A stretch of DNA of 8,197 nt from Schaedlerella sp. (GTDB taxonomy: Bacteria; Bacillota; Clostridia; Lachnospirales; Lachnospiraceae): NCBI GenBank assembly GCA_020024595.1, contig JAHHTO010000107.1:1-8197 (forward strand), in the 5' to 3' direction. The notes under the pieces are model-generated. The model was not told where the DNA came from, searched no databases, and was given only the letters and a program-made list of their open reading frames with translations. This document shows, piece by piece, positions 1 to 6,220 of the stretch (position 1 is the first letter of the stretch; each line of letters starts with the position of its first letter). The position numbers and the translations under genes were made by a program.

Positions 1-1112
1 GCAACAGCTTCCGTCATGATCTCATTGAGTACTCCGGTTGCCACACGAAGGTTCTGATTCGCAATCACCATATCAATCATATCAAACAGCTTCGGAAGAC
101 GCTGCCCGGTCAATGCAGACACATACATGATTTCAGCATATGGCATAAAGGAAAGGATCTGTCGTACTTTGCTCTCATATTCACGCATCGTCTTGTCATT
201 TTTTTCAATCGCATCCCACTTATTGACAACAATGATAACTCCTCTGCCGCAATCATGTGCAATTCCGGCAATCTTGGCATCCTGCTCCGTTACCCCTTCC
301 ACAGCATCAATTACCATCAGCACTACATCCGCACGTTCTACAGCCGTCACAGTTCGGATGATACTGTAACGCTCCAGTTCTTCTTTAATCTTATTCTTTC
401 TGCGAAGTCCTGCCGTATCAATAAAAATATATTCCTTTCCATTATGTTTTACTCCTGTATCAATCGCATCTCTGGTTGTTCCCGCAATATCTGACACAAT
501 CACCCGGTTTTCACCAACCAGTTTATTAATGATGGAGGATTTGCCTACATTTGGTTTTCCCACAATCGCAATTCTCGGACGGTCATCCTCTTCTTCCTCC
601 TCAGTCTTCGGCGGGAAATAGGATATTACAATATCAAGCATATCTCCCAGACCCAGACGGGATGCTGCAGAAATCGGAACCGGATCTCCGATTCCCAGGT
701 TATAAAACTCATACACATCTGCCATATATTTGTTAAAATTATCCACTTTATTTACAACAAGCACAACCGGTTTTCCTGAACGGCGCAACATGTCTGCCAC
801 CTTGGAGTCTGCATCTACAAGTCCCTGCTTCACATCCGTAATAAATACAATCACATCTGCAGTATCAATGGCAATCTGTGCCTGTTCTCTCATCTGAGAC
901 AAAATAATATCCTTGCTATCCGGCTCTATTCCCCCGGTATCAATCATTGTAAATTCCCGATCCAGCCAGGACACATCTGCATAAATACGATCTCTGGTCA
1001 CTCCCGGCGTATCTTTGACGATGGAGATCATCTCCCCCGCCAATCTGTTAAACAGTGTAGACTTTCCCACATTTGGTCTGCCTACAATCGCAACAACTGG
1101 TTTTCTCTTCAT
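1..1112 (-). CDS. der: GTPase Der (EngA), ribosome assembly factor, C-terminus cut by window edge
   Basis: Der is an essential bacterial GTPase with two tandem G domains and a C-terminal KH-like domain. It binds 50S precursors and acts late in large-subunit assembly in the cytoplasm. I translated 370 codons from the ATG at 1112. G domain 1 has GRPNVGKS (residues 11-18), DTGG (58-61) and NKVD (121-124). A very acidic linker (about 171-177) leads to G domain 2, with GKPNVGKS (185-192), AGTTRDA (210-216), DTAG (232-235) and NKWD (297-300). The reading frame is still open at base 1. Der proteins are usually about 440 aa, so roughly the last 70 residues, most of the KH-like domain, lie outside. 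The start is fixed by the family-typical 'KPVVAIVGRPN' opening. The nearest Shine-Dalgarno-like GAGG (1125-1128) is 12 nt from the ATG, rather far. The gene lies 22 bp after the DUF512 gene and is probably cotranscribed with it. Identity is very secure. Confidence 0.97.
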   Translation of the reverse strand, partial: MKRKPVVAIVGRPNVGKSTLFNRLAGEMISIVKDTPGVTRDRIYADVSWLDREFTMIDTGGIEPDSKDIILSQMREQAQIAIDTADVIVFITDVKQGLVDADSKVADMLRRSGKPVVLVVNKVDNFNKYMADVYEFYNLGIGDPVPISAASRLGLGDMLDIVISYFPPKTEEEEEDDRPRIAIVGKPNVGKSSIINKLVGENRVIVSDIAGTTRDAIDTGVKHNGKEYIFIDTAGLRRKNKIKEELERYSIIRTVTAVERADVVLMVIDAVEGVTEQDAKIAGIAHDCGRGVIIVVNKWDAIEKNDKTMREYESKVRQILSFMPYAEIMYVSALTGQRLPKLFDMIDMVIANQNLRVATGVLNEIMTEAV

Positions 1113-1134
1113 CTTTATCTACTACCTCTTTCTC

Positions 1135-2460
1135 TTATCTTTCCATGCATCCTCGTCCTAATACTGCTTCCAACAAATCCTGACCGCTTGATTTTACAAT
1201 ATAAAGCGGTACTTGTAAAGCATTCTCCACGTCCGCCACTGTATAATCATCCAAAAATACATCTTCATCAATCCGCAACATATTACATGGAATAAGAAGA
1301 CGTTCTCCCAATGCAAATTCTTTCATCTGCTCCATTAAGTCTCCCCCGGTAATCAAGCCGGACACAGTAATACTCTCTCCAAAAAAGTGATTTTTCACCG
1401 GATGTACATCCACTTTTGTATTGGGAAACTTCTCCTTCAACCGCTCCATCAAACGGCACAGTGTCGGATAGGCTAGAGTACCTGTTGCTGCTGATATGTT
1501 CCGAAAAACATCATCCCCCTTTTCTGCCTCTAGTGCTTCTGCAAATTCATTTTCTAGCAGTCGAAGCATACCTACCCCGTTTTCTAATTGTAGATACCCA
1601 TCGTATTGAGATTCCTCCGGCAACTCTTCTTCTGCCAACAGATACCACTCATCACTCGCATGGATGAAATGAATCCCATATTCCGCATAAAGCTTTTCCT
1701 GCCACCTGTGAATCGTCTGAAGTACTCGACGTGCATCCTCCTTTGTAAATGGTTCCAGAGGTTCCAATCCATCACGATATTTTGACAACCCTACCGGAAC
1801 AACCGACACACTCCGCAAATTTGGAAGATACTTCGTCAATTCTTGAATACTGTACTCCAGTTCTTCTCCATCATTAAACCCTTTACAAAGTACAATCTGA
1901 CCATTCATTTCAATACCGGCTTCATACAATCGGTCTACCTTTTTCAATGCCTCTCCTGCAAACCGGTTATGAAGCATCCTGCATCGAAGTTCTGGATTCA
2001 TCGTTTGAAAAGAAATATTGATCGGCTCCAGATGGTACTTGATAATGCGTGAAATATCATGTTCACTCATATTCGTCAATGTCACATAATTCCCCTGCAA
2101 AAATGACAATCTAGAATCATCATCTTTGAAATACAAGGTATCTCGCATTCCCGGAGGCATTTGATCAATAAAGCAGAAAATACATCTATTATGACAATGA
2201 CGGTATTCATCCATCAGGCCCTGCTCAAATTCCATTCCCAGATCTTCATACTCTTCTTTTTCAATTTCCACTTCCCACTGCTCTCCATTTGATTTTTCAA
2301 CCAACAGCAGCAAATATTCATCCTCTATGTAATAACGATAATCAAATATATCCTCTATCTCATGTCCGTTGACACTTAACAGCTTGTCTCCCGGCTCGAT
2401 TTCCATCTCCCAGGCAATACTGCCCTCAGTCACGGAGCGAATGATATGTTCATGTATCAT
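1135..2460 (-). CDS. DUF512-domain protein with PDZ-like N-terminus and radical-SAM-type Cys motif, function unknown
   Basis: This is a 441-aa protein of the DUF512 / 'putative FeS-containing oxidoreductase' family. No biochemical role is established that I know of. The N-terminus (about 1-55) is PDZ-like, with SVTEGSIAWEMEIEPGDKLLSVNG. Next comes C89-x3-C93-x2-C96 in RHCHNRCIFCFIDQ, the spacing of a radical-SAM 4Fe-4S cluster, followed by the family-typical PPGMRDTLYFKDDDSRLSF and GNYVTLTN stretches. The second half is the DUF512 region, ending in a PCNMLRIDEDVFLDDYT block. There is no signal peptide or membrane segment, so it should be cytosolic. I chose the ATG at 2460. It has AAGGAG 5 nt upstream and begins directly with the PDZ-like region, whereas the in-frame ATG at 2598 would add 46 unrelated residues and lies upstream of the likely promoter. 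It is the first gene of a leftward unit with der 22 bp downstream. The family call is firm. Actual radical-SAM chemistry is inference from the motif. Confidence 0.93.
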   Translation of the reverse strand: MIHEHIIRSVTEGSIAWEMEIEPGDKLLSVNGHEIEDIFDYRYYIEDEYLLLLVEKSNGEQWEVEIEKEEYEDLGMEFEQGLMDEYRHCHNRCIFCFIDQMPPGMRDTLYFKDDDSRLSFLQGNYVTLTNMSEHDISRIIKYHLEPINISFQTMNPELRCRMLHNRFAGEALKKVDRLYEAGIEMNGQIVLCKGFNDGEELEYSIQELTKYLPNLRSVSVVPVGLSKYRDGLEPLEPFTKEDARRVLQTIHRWQEKLYAEYGIHFIHASDEWYLLAEEELPEESQYDGYLQLENGVGMLRLLENEFAEALEAEKGDDVFRNISAATGTLAYPTLCRLMERLKEKFPNTKVDVHPVKNHFFGESITVSGLITGGDLMEQMKEFALGERLLIPCNMLRIDEDVFLDDYTVADVENALQVPLYIVKSSGQDLLEAVLGRGCMER

Positions 2461-2465
2461 AATAG

Positions 2466-2471
2466 CTCCTT
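2466..2471 (-). promoter_or_regulatory. Ribosome binding site that sets the start of the DUF512 gene
   Basis: On the minus strand, AAGGAG lies 5 nt upstream of the ATG at 2460. No comparable Shine-Dalgarno is seen before the upstream in-frame ATG at 2598. This supports a 441-aa rather than a 487-aa product. Confidence 0.85.
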
Positions 2472-2524
2472 TTCTCAATCCATACAGACCTCTTTTTATA
2501 TATGCCCACTTTGCATTCGCGTAT

Positions 2525-2553
2525 ATTATAACACAGACGCTTGAATTTATGTA
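2525..2553 (-). promoter_or_regulatory. Probable vegetative promoter of the DUF512-der unit
   Basis: Reading leftward, a perfect -10 TATAAT (2530-2525) is preceded by TGT, giving an extended -10 element. The best -35 at 17 bp spacing, TACATA (2553-2548), is weak, so the extended -10 probably carries the recognition. Transcription would start near 2518, leaving a leader of about 58 nt with the AAGGAG site near its end. This -35 region overlaps the spacer of the rightward prs promoter. It was called by consensus matching only. Confidence 0.65.
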
Positions 2554-2568
2554 GAAAAATGTTATAAT
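2541..2568 (+). promoter_or_regulatory. Probable vegetative promoter of prs
   Basis: The -35 TTGAAT (2541-2546) is followed after 16 bp by a perfect -10 TATAAT (2563-2568). The -10 is preceded by TGT and so is also an extended -10. Transcription would start near 2575, giving a prs leader of roughly 107 nt that contains the hairpin at 2617-2637. The match to sigma-A consensus is good. The promoter lies back to back with the leftward promoter of the DUF512 gene, and the two polymerase footprints would overlap. Confidence 0.75.
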
Positions 2569-2616
2569 CGTACTATATGCAGGACAATCAGTCTTCATAT
2601 ATTAGATTTTGAAAAG

Positions 2617-2637
2617 CAGCATACCTGTGGTATGCTG
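2617..2637 (+). promoter_or_regulatory. Perfect hairpin in the prs leader
   Basis: CAGCATACC (2617-2625) pairs perfectly with GGTATGCTG (2629-2637) around a 3-nt TGT loop. A G-T wobble and an A-T pair extend the stem at its base. It lies between the prs promoter and the prs ribosome binding site. No T tract follows it on the plus strand, so it does not look like an intrinsic terminator or attenuator. It also does not cover the Shine-Dalgarno, which is more than 30 nt downstream. It could stabilise the mRNA 5' end or be a binding site, but its role is unknown. I did not recognise a known riboswitch fold. Confidence 0.6.
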
Positions 2638-2670
2638 TTCCTTGTCTGCCTAAAAACAATACAAACACAT

Positions 2671-2675
2671 AGGAG
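2671..2675 (+). promoter_or_regulatory. Ribosome binding site of prs
   Basis: AGGAG sits 6 nt before the ATG at 2682, a canonical spacing that fixes the prs start. Confidence 0.85.
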
Positions 2676-2681
2676 AAAATC

Positions 2682-3857
2682 ATGCCAAATATTGAATTAA
2701 TGGAAAGAACATTACCTGTCGCGCCATTGAAGCTTGCAGTTATGGAAAACTGCAAAGAACTGGGACAAAAAGTCAATGATTACATCGTTTCATTTCGTCA
2801 GAATACCATCAATCATTTTGTGGATTCCCCCCTTTATCTTAATTATCAAACCGACAGCTATCTTGTAAACTGCAGCTGTCCACGTTTCGGAAGCGGTGAA
2901 GGAAAAGGAGTCTTTAAAGAGTCCATTCGTGGAACAGATGTCTTTATTATGACAGATGTCTGCAACTACAGTCTGACTTACACAGTCAATGGACATCTGA
3001 ACCACATGTCACCGGATGACCATTTTCAGGATCTAAAGCGTATCATCTCCGCTTCTACAGGCAAAACACACCGAATCAATGTAATTATGCCATTCCTATA
3101 TGAAAGCCGTCAGCACAAACGGAACAAGAGAGAATCTCTAGACTGCGCTTTGGCATTAAAAGAACTCACCGCAATGGGTGTATCCAATATCATCACTTTT
3201 GATGCACATGATCCCCGCGTACAGAATGCGATTCCACTGAAAGGATTCGATACATTTGCACCTGCTTATCAGTTCATGAAAGCACTGTTCCGTGCAGTTC
3301 CAGATTTGAAAGCAGACAAAGAGCATCTAATGATCATCAGTCCGGATGAAGGTGCGATGCATCGTGCTGTATACTTCTCTAACGTACTTGGTGTAGATAT
3401 GGGCATGTTTTATAAACGCCGTGACTATTCTACCATCATCAACGGCAAGAATCCAATCGTGGCACATGAATTTCTTGGGGATGATGTAACCGGTAAAGAT
3501 GTCATTATTGTAGATGATATGATTTCTTCTGGAGAAAGTATGCTGGATGTCGCAAAACAGTTGAAAGAGCGTCACGCAGGAAGAGTTTTCGTATGTACGA
3601 CTTTTGGATTATTTACAGATGGCTTTGACAAATTTGATGACTTCTACGAAAGAGGCTATCTCACCAAAGTCATCACAACCAATCTAAATTACCTTCCACC
3701 CGAGGCAAAAGAGAAACCATATTTTCTAACAGCTGACATGAGTAAGTTCCTTGCCTTGATCGTTGATTCTCTGAACCACGATACTTCCATCAGCAAGGTT
3801 CTTGACCCGACCCAAAAAATTCATTCCTTATTGGAAAAATACAACACACAGAAATAA
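2682..3857 (+). CDS. prs: Ribose-phosphate pyrophosphokinase (PRPP synthetase), long clostridial variant
   Basis: The enzyme makes 5-phosphoribosyl 1-pyrophosphate from ribose 5-phosphate and ATP in the cytoplasm, feeding purine, pyrimidine, NAD, histidine and tryptophan synthesis. Family landmarks occur in order: ESIRGTDVFIMTD (80-92), PFLYESRQHKR (137-147, matching the canonical PYxxYARQDRK), the FDAHDP region (173-178, counterpart of DLHAxQ), SPDEGAMHRA (220-229), the catalytic-loop KRR (245-247), and the PRPP-binding loop VDDMISSGES (277-286). At 391 aa it is about 75 residues longer than typical bacterial Prs (around 315). The extra length lies mainly in an N-terminal extension, an insertion near 95-130 and a C-terminal tail. 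The catalytic-loop surroundings also differ from the usual KRRPxxN. It is a monocistronic rightward gene with its own promoter, closed by the bidirectional terminator. The family is secure. Because it departs from the canonical form, the genome may also carry a standard prs elsewhere, and its regulation could differ. Confidence 0.92.
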   Translation: MPNIELMERTLPVAPLKLAVMENCKELGQKVNDYIVSFRQNTINHFVDSPLYLNYQTDSYLVNCSCPRFGSGEGKGVFKESIRGTDVFIMTDVCNYSLTYTVNGHLNHMSPDDHFQDLKRIISASTGKTHRINVIMPFLYESRQHKRNKRESLDCALALKELTAMGVSNIITFDAHDPRVQNAIPLKGFDTFAPAYQFMKALFRAVPDLKADKEHLMIISPDEGAMHRAVYFSNVLGVDMGMFYKRRDYSTIINGKNPIVAHEFLGDDVTGKDVIIVDDMISSGESMLDVAKQLKERHAGRVFVCTTFGLFTDGFDKFDDFYERGYLTKVITTNLNYLPPEAKEKPYFLTADMSKFLALIVDSLNHDTSISKVLDPTQKIHSLLEKYNTQK

Positions 3858-3884
3858 CAGAATAACCTGTCAATGGTTTATTGC

Positions 3885-3935
3885 AAAAAGGCACATCTCA
3901 CTAAGAATAAATTTCTTAGAATGATGTGCCTTTTT
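3885..3935. terminator. Bidirectional intrinsic terminator between convergent prs and ilvA
   Basis: The outer stem is 13 perfect pairs: AAAAAGGCACATC (3885-3897) with GATGTGCCTTTTT (3923-3935). A 3x3 internal loop separates it from a 7-bp inner stem, CTAAGAA (3901-3907) with TTCTTAG (3913-3919), capped by the TAAAT loop. The A tract on one side and T tract on the other give a U run in both directions. It therefore can end prs transcription (28 bp after its stop) and the smc-ftsY-ilvA unit coming from the right (11 bp after the ilvA stop). Confidence 0.93.
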
Positions 3936-3945
3936 ATTTCTATGA

Positions 3946-5160
3946 TTAATATAACTTTGCACTAATGAGTTTCGGACGGAATCCCTTCTTTTCCAATGCA
4001 TCCATAATCTTATGCTTGTGTTCCGTTCCAAATGCCTCCATCGTAATTCGAAGTTCCACTGCAGTATTCCGATTTGTACTGACAAACTGGTTATGTTCTA
4101 GCTTGATTACATTTCCCTGATTCTCTGCAATTGTAGCTGCAACACTCACAAGTTCACCCGGCTTGTCCGGCAACAGCACAGAAACAGAAAAGATACGATC
4201 TCTCTGGATCAATCCGTGCTGAACAACCGAAGACATCGTGATAACATCCATGTTACCTCCACTTAAAATACAAACGACCTTTTTCCCTCTCAAGTCAAGC
4301 TGTTTCAATGCTGCTACACTTAAAAGCCCAGAATTTTCCACGATCATCTTGTGGTTCTCCACCATATCCAGAAAAACGCCGATCAATTCATTGTCTTCCA
4401 CCAAAAGTATTTTCTCTACATTCTCTTTCACATATGGGAGCAGTTTGTCACCTACTGCACGGACTGCAGTACCGTCTGCTATCGTATTTGCACTTTCTAG
4501 TTCCACTACTTCTCCCGCTTCCAGAGCTGCTGTCATGCTGGCAGCTTCCAATGGCTCTACACCAATGATCTGAATCTTTGGGTTCAACATTTTTGCAAGA
4601 GTAGAAATCCCCGTAATCAATCCTCCGCCTCCAATTGGAGCAAGAATATAATCTACTGTCGGCAGTTCCTGCACTATTTCCATAGCTATCGTTCCTTGTC
4701 CGGTTGCAACGTCCAGATCATTGAATGGATGAACAAAGGTATATCCTTCCTGTTCCGCCAGTTCCATCGCATACGCACAGGCAGCGTCATAATCATCCCC
4801 ATAAAGCACAACTTCTGCACCATGGCTCTTTGTACGATTTACTTTGATCAAAGGCGTAACAGTCGGCATTACAATAACTGCCTTACATCCAAATGCCTTT
4901 GCTGCATAAGCAACCCCTTGCGCATGATTTCCTGCAGATGCCGTAATCAGACCTCTCTTACGTTCTTCTTCCGACATTGTACTGATTTTATAATATGCAC
5001 CACGCAATTTGTATGCTCCTGTACGCTGCATATTCTCTGGTTTCAGATATACTTTTCCACCCGTCTGTTCGCTTAAATATTCACTGTATATCAGCTTCGT
5101 CTGATTAGTGACACGTTTCACGATTTCACTGGCTTCCTCAAATTTATCTAATGTCAACAT
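3946..5160 (-). CDS. ilvA: Threonine ammonia-lyase (threonine dehydratase) with one C-terminal ACT domain
   Basis: This PLP enzyme deaminates L-threonine to 2-oxobutyrate and ammonia. That is the first committed step to isoleucine, or a catabolic entry to propionate in fermenters. The 404-aa sequence shows the Schiff-base lysine K51 in GAYKLRGA, SAGNHAQG (75-82), the phosphate-binding GGGGL (177-181) and SGGN (300-303) near the pyridine ring. A single ACT domain follows from about 324 (FSVSVLLPDKPGELVSVAATIAE). The length lies between TdcB (about 330 aa, no ACT) and E. coli IlvA (514 aa, two ACT-like units), and fits the one-ACT subfamily. The ACT domain implies control by an amino acid, but the ligand cannot be read from the sequence, so biosynthetic versus catabolic use is undecided. 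GAGAGGG (5166-5172) is the Shine-Dalgarno. It is the last gene after smc and ftsY, 53 bp from ftsY with no visible promoter, and ends at the shared terminator. Confidence 0.94.
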   Translation of the reverse strand: MLTLDKFEEASEIVKRVTNQTKLIYSEYLSEQTGGKVYLKPENMQRTGAYKLRGAYYKISTMSEEERKRGLITASAGNHAQGVAYAAKAFGCKAVIVMPTVTPLIKVNRTKSHGAEVVLYGDDYDAACAYAMELAEQEGYTFVHPFNDLDVATGQGTIAMEIVQELPTVDYILAPIGGGGLITGISTLAKMLNPKIQIIGVEPLEAASMTAALEAGEVVELESANTIADGTAVRAVGDKLLPYVKENVEKILLVEDNELIGVFLDMVENHKMIVENSGLLSVAALKQLDLRGKKVVCILSGGNMDVITMSSVVQHGLIQRDRIFSVSVLLPDKPGELVSVAATIAENQGNVIKLEHNQFVSTNRNTAVELRITMEAFGTEHKHKIMDALEKKGFRPKLISAKLY

Positions 5161-5213
5161 ATTCGCCCTCTCTTCTATTTACTGCTGCATTTTGCTATTT
5201 TCCACACAACTCT

Positions 5214-6167
5214 TTATTCTTCAGATTCTATTTCTTTTACCGATTTAGGGTAAAACAACGCATTGACAAACTCATCTGCATCAAATTTCTGCAAATCTTC
5301 AATACTCTCACCAACTCCGATATATTTTACCGGAATTCCAAGTTCTGCCTGAATTGCAACTGCAATCCCACCCTTGGCTGTACCATCCATCTTTGTCAGA
5401 ATGACACCTGTAATGTCTGCCACTTCATTGAATTCCTTTGCCTGGTTCAAGGCATTCTGCCCTGTTGTTGCATCCAGTACAACCAAAATTTCCCGATAAG
5501 CTTCCGGATACTCTCGCTCGATCACACGATTGATTTTTTTTAGTTCCTCCATCAGATTTTTCTTATTATGCAAACGCCCTGCCGTATCGCAGAGCAGGAT
5601 ATCCGCCTTCCTTGCTCTGGCTGCAGCAACTGCGTCATAGACAACTGCTGCCGGATCAGATCCTTCCTGTCCGCCAATCATATCTACTTGTGCACGATTT
5701 GCCCATTCCCTCAGCTGTTCTCCTGCCGCTGCACGAAATGTATCCGCCGCAGCCAGAATCACTTTTTTATTCTGGGCATGAAATTTTCCTGCCAGTTTAC
5801 CGATGGTGGTGGTTTTGCCCACACCATTCACTCCGATTACGAACACAACTGACTGCTTCTCTTCAAATTCATAAGCAGTCTCTCCTACATCCATCTGCTC
5901 TTTGATACTGTCGATCAGAAGCTGACGGCATTTTGCCGGCTCTTTGATATGTTGTATCTTTACCTTTTCACGCAAATCGTCCAGGATCTTCATTGTCGTT
6001 TGAACACCAAGATCTCCCATGATCAATATTTCTTCCAACTCTTCATAAAAATCCTCATCAATATGAGAGAATCCATAAAAAATACTATCCATTCCGGAAA
6101 CGATATTATCCCTGGTCTTTGTCAATCCTGACACAAGCCGTTTAAAAAATCCTTGTTTTTCATCCAT
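5214..6167 (-). CDS. ftsY: Signal recognition particle receptor FtsY
   Basis: FtsY is the SRP-family GTPase that docks Ffh-ribosome-nascent-chain complexes at the membrane and hands them to SecYEG. The 317-aa sequence has a short N domain (about 1-90) followed by the G domain. G-domain motifs are GVNGVGKT (112-119), DTFRAAA (142-148), DTAGR (194-198), TKMDG (258-262) and the closing GVGE (284-287). The long acidic A domain of E. coli FtsY is absent, as is usual in Firmicutes. The N-terminal basic stretch GFFKRLVSGLTKTRDNI could be the amphipathic membrane-targeting helix. The start ATG at 6167 has GAGGG 8 nt upstream. It lies 53 bp after smc and 53 bp before ilvA on the same strand, consistent with one operon. 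Ffh, its usual partner and frequent neighbour, does not follow here. Identity is very secure. Confidence 0.97.
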   Translation of the reverse strand: MDEKQGFFKRLVSGLTKTRDNIVSGMDSIFYGFSHIDEDFYEELEEILIMGDLGVQTTMKILDDLREKVKIQHIKEPAKCRQLLIDSIKEQMDVGETAYEFEEKQSVVFVIGVNGVGKTTTIGKLAGKFHAQNKKVILAAADTFRAAAGEQLREWANRAQVDMIGGQEGSDPAAVVYDAVAAARARKADILLCDTAGRLHNKKNLMEELKKINRVIEREYPEAYREILVVLDATTGQNALNQAKEFNEVADITGVILTKMDGTAKGGIAVAIQAELGIPVKYIGVGESIEDLQKFDADEFVNALFYPKSVKEIESEE

Positions 6168-6191
6168 TGATTCTTCCCTCTAATCTTTTCT

Positions 6192-6220
6192 GCTTTTTCT
6201 CACAATTATCCAGAAAAAGC
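6192..6220 (-). other. AT-rich hairpin in the smc-ftsY gap
   Basis: GCTTTTTCT (6192-6200) is the exact complement of AGAAAAAGC (6212-6220), giving a 9-bp stem with an 11-nt loop that abuts the smc stop codon. In the direction of transcription it is not followed by a T run and its stem is AT-rich. It is therefore unlikely to terminate; at most it is an mRNA structure or processing site between smc and ftsY. It may also be chance pairing in AT-rich spacer. Confidence 0.4.

Noticed and set aside
127..736. Three short plus-strand open frames (80, 79 and 61 aa) at the left end
   Set aside because: They are antisense to der, whose two G domains are read continuously on the minus strand.
2617..2637. 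Leader hairpin as an intrinsic terminator or attenuator of prs
   Set aside because: No T tract follows the stem in the plus direction. On the minus strand only a short CTTTTC follows, and no gene reads leftward into it.
2461..2681. Small gene, tRNA or known riboswitch in the 221-bp divergent gap
   Set aside because: Only promoters, a simple hairpin and ribosome binding sites can be supported. No cloverleaf, known aptamer consensus or coding frame with its own start signals was seen.
4696..5076. 126-aa plus-strand open frame within ilvA
   Set aside because: It lies wholly antisense to a clearly conserved enzyme, is rich in Cys/Ile/Phe as expected of an antisense shadow, and has no ribosome binding site or recognisable domain.
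5151..5543. 130-aa plus-strand open frame across the ilvA-ftsY gap
   Set aside because: Most of it is antisense to ftsY, its composition is Phe/Cys-rich, and no family is recognisable. It is a shadow frame.
6192..6220. smc-ftsY hairpin as a terminator separating the two genes
   Set aside because: The stem is AT-rich and is followed by an A-rich, not T-rich, stretch in the direction of transcription.
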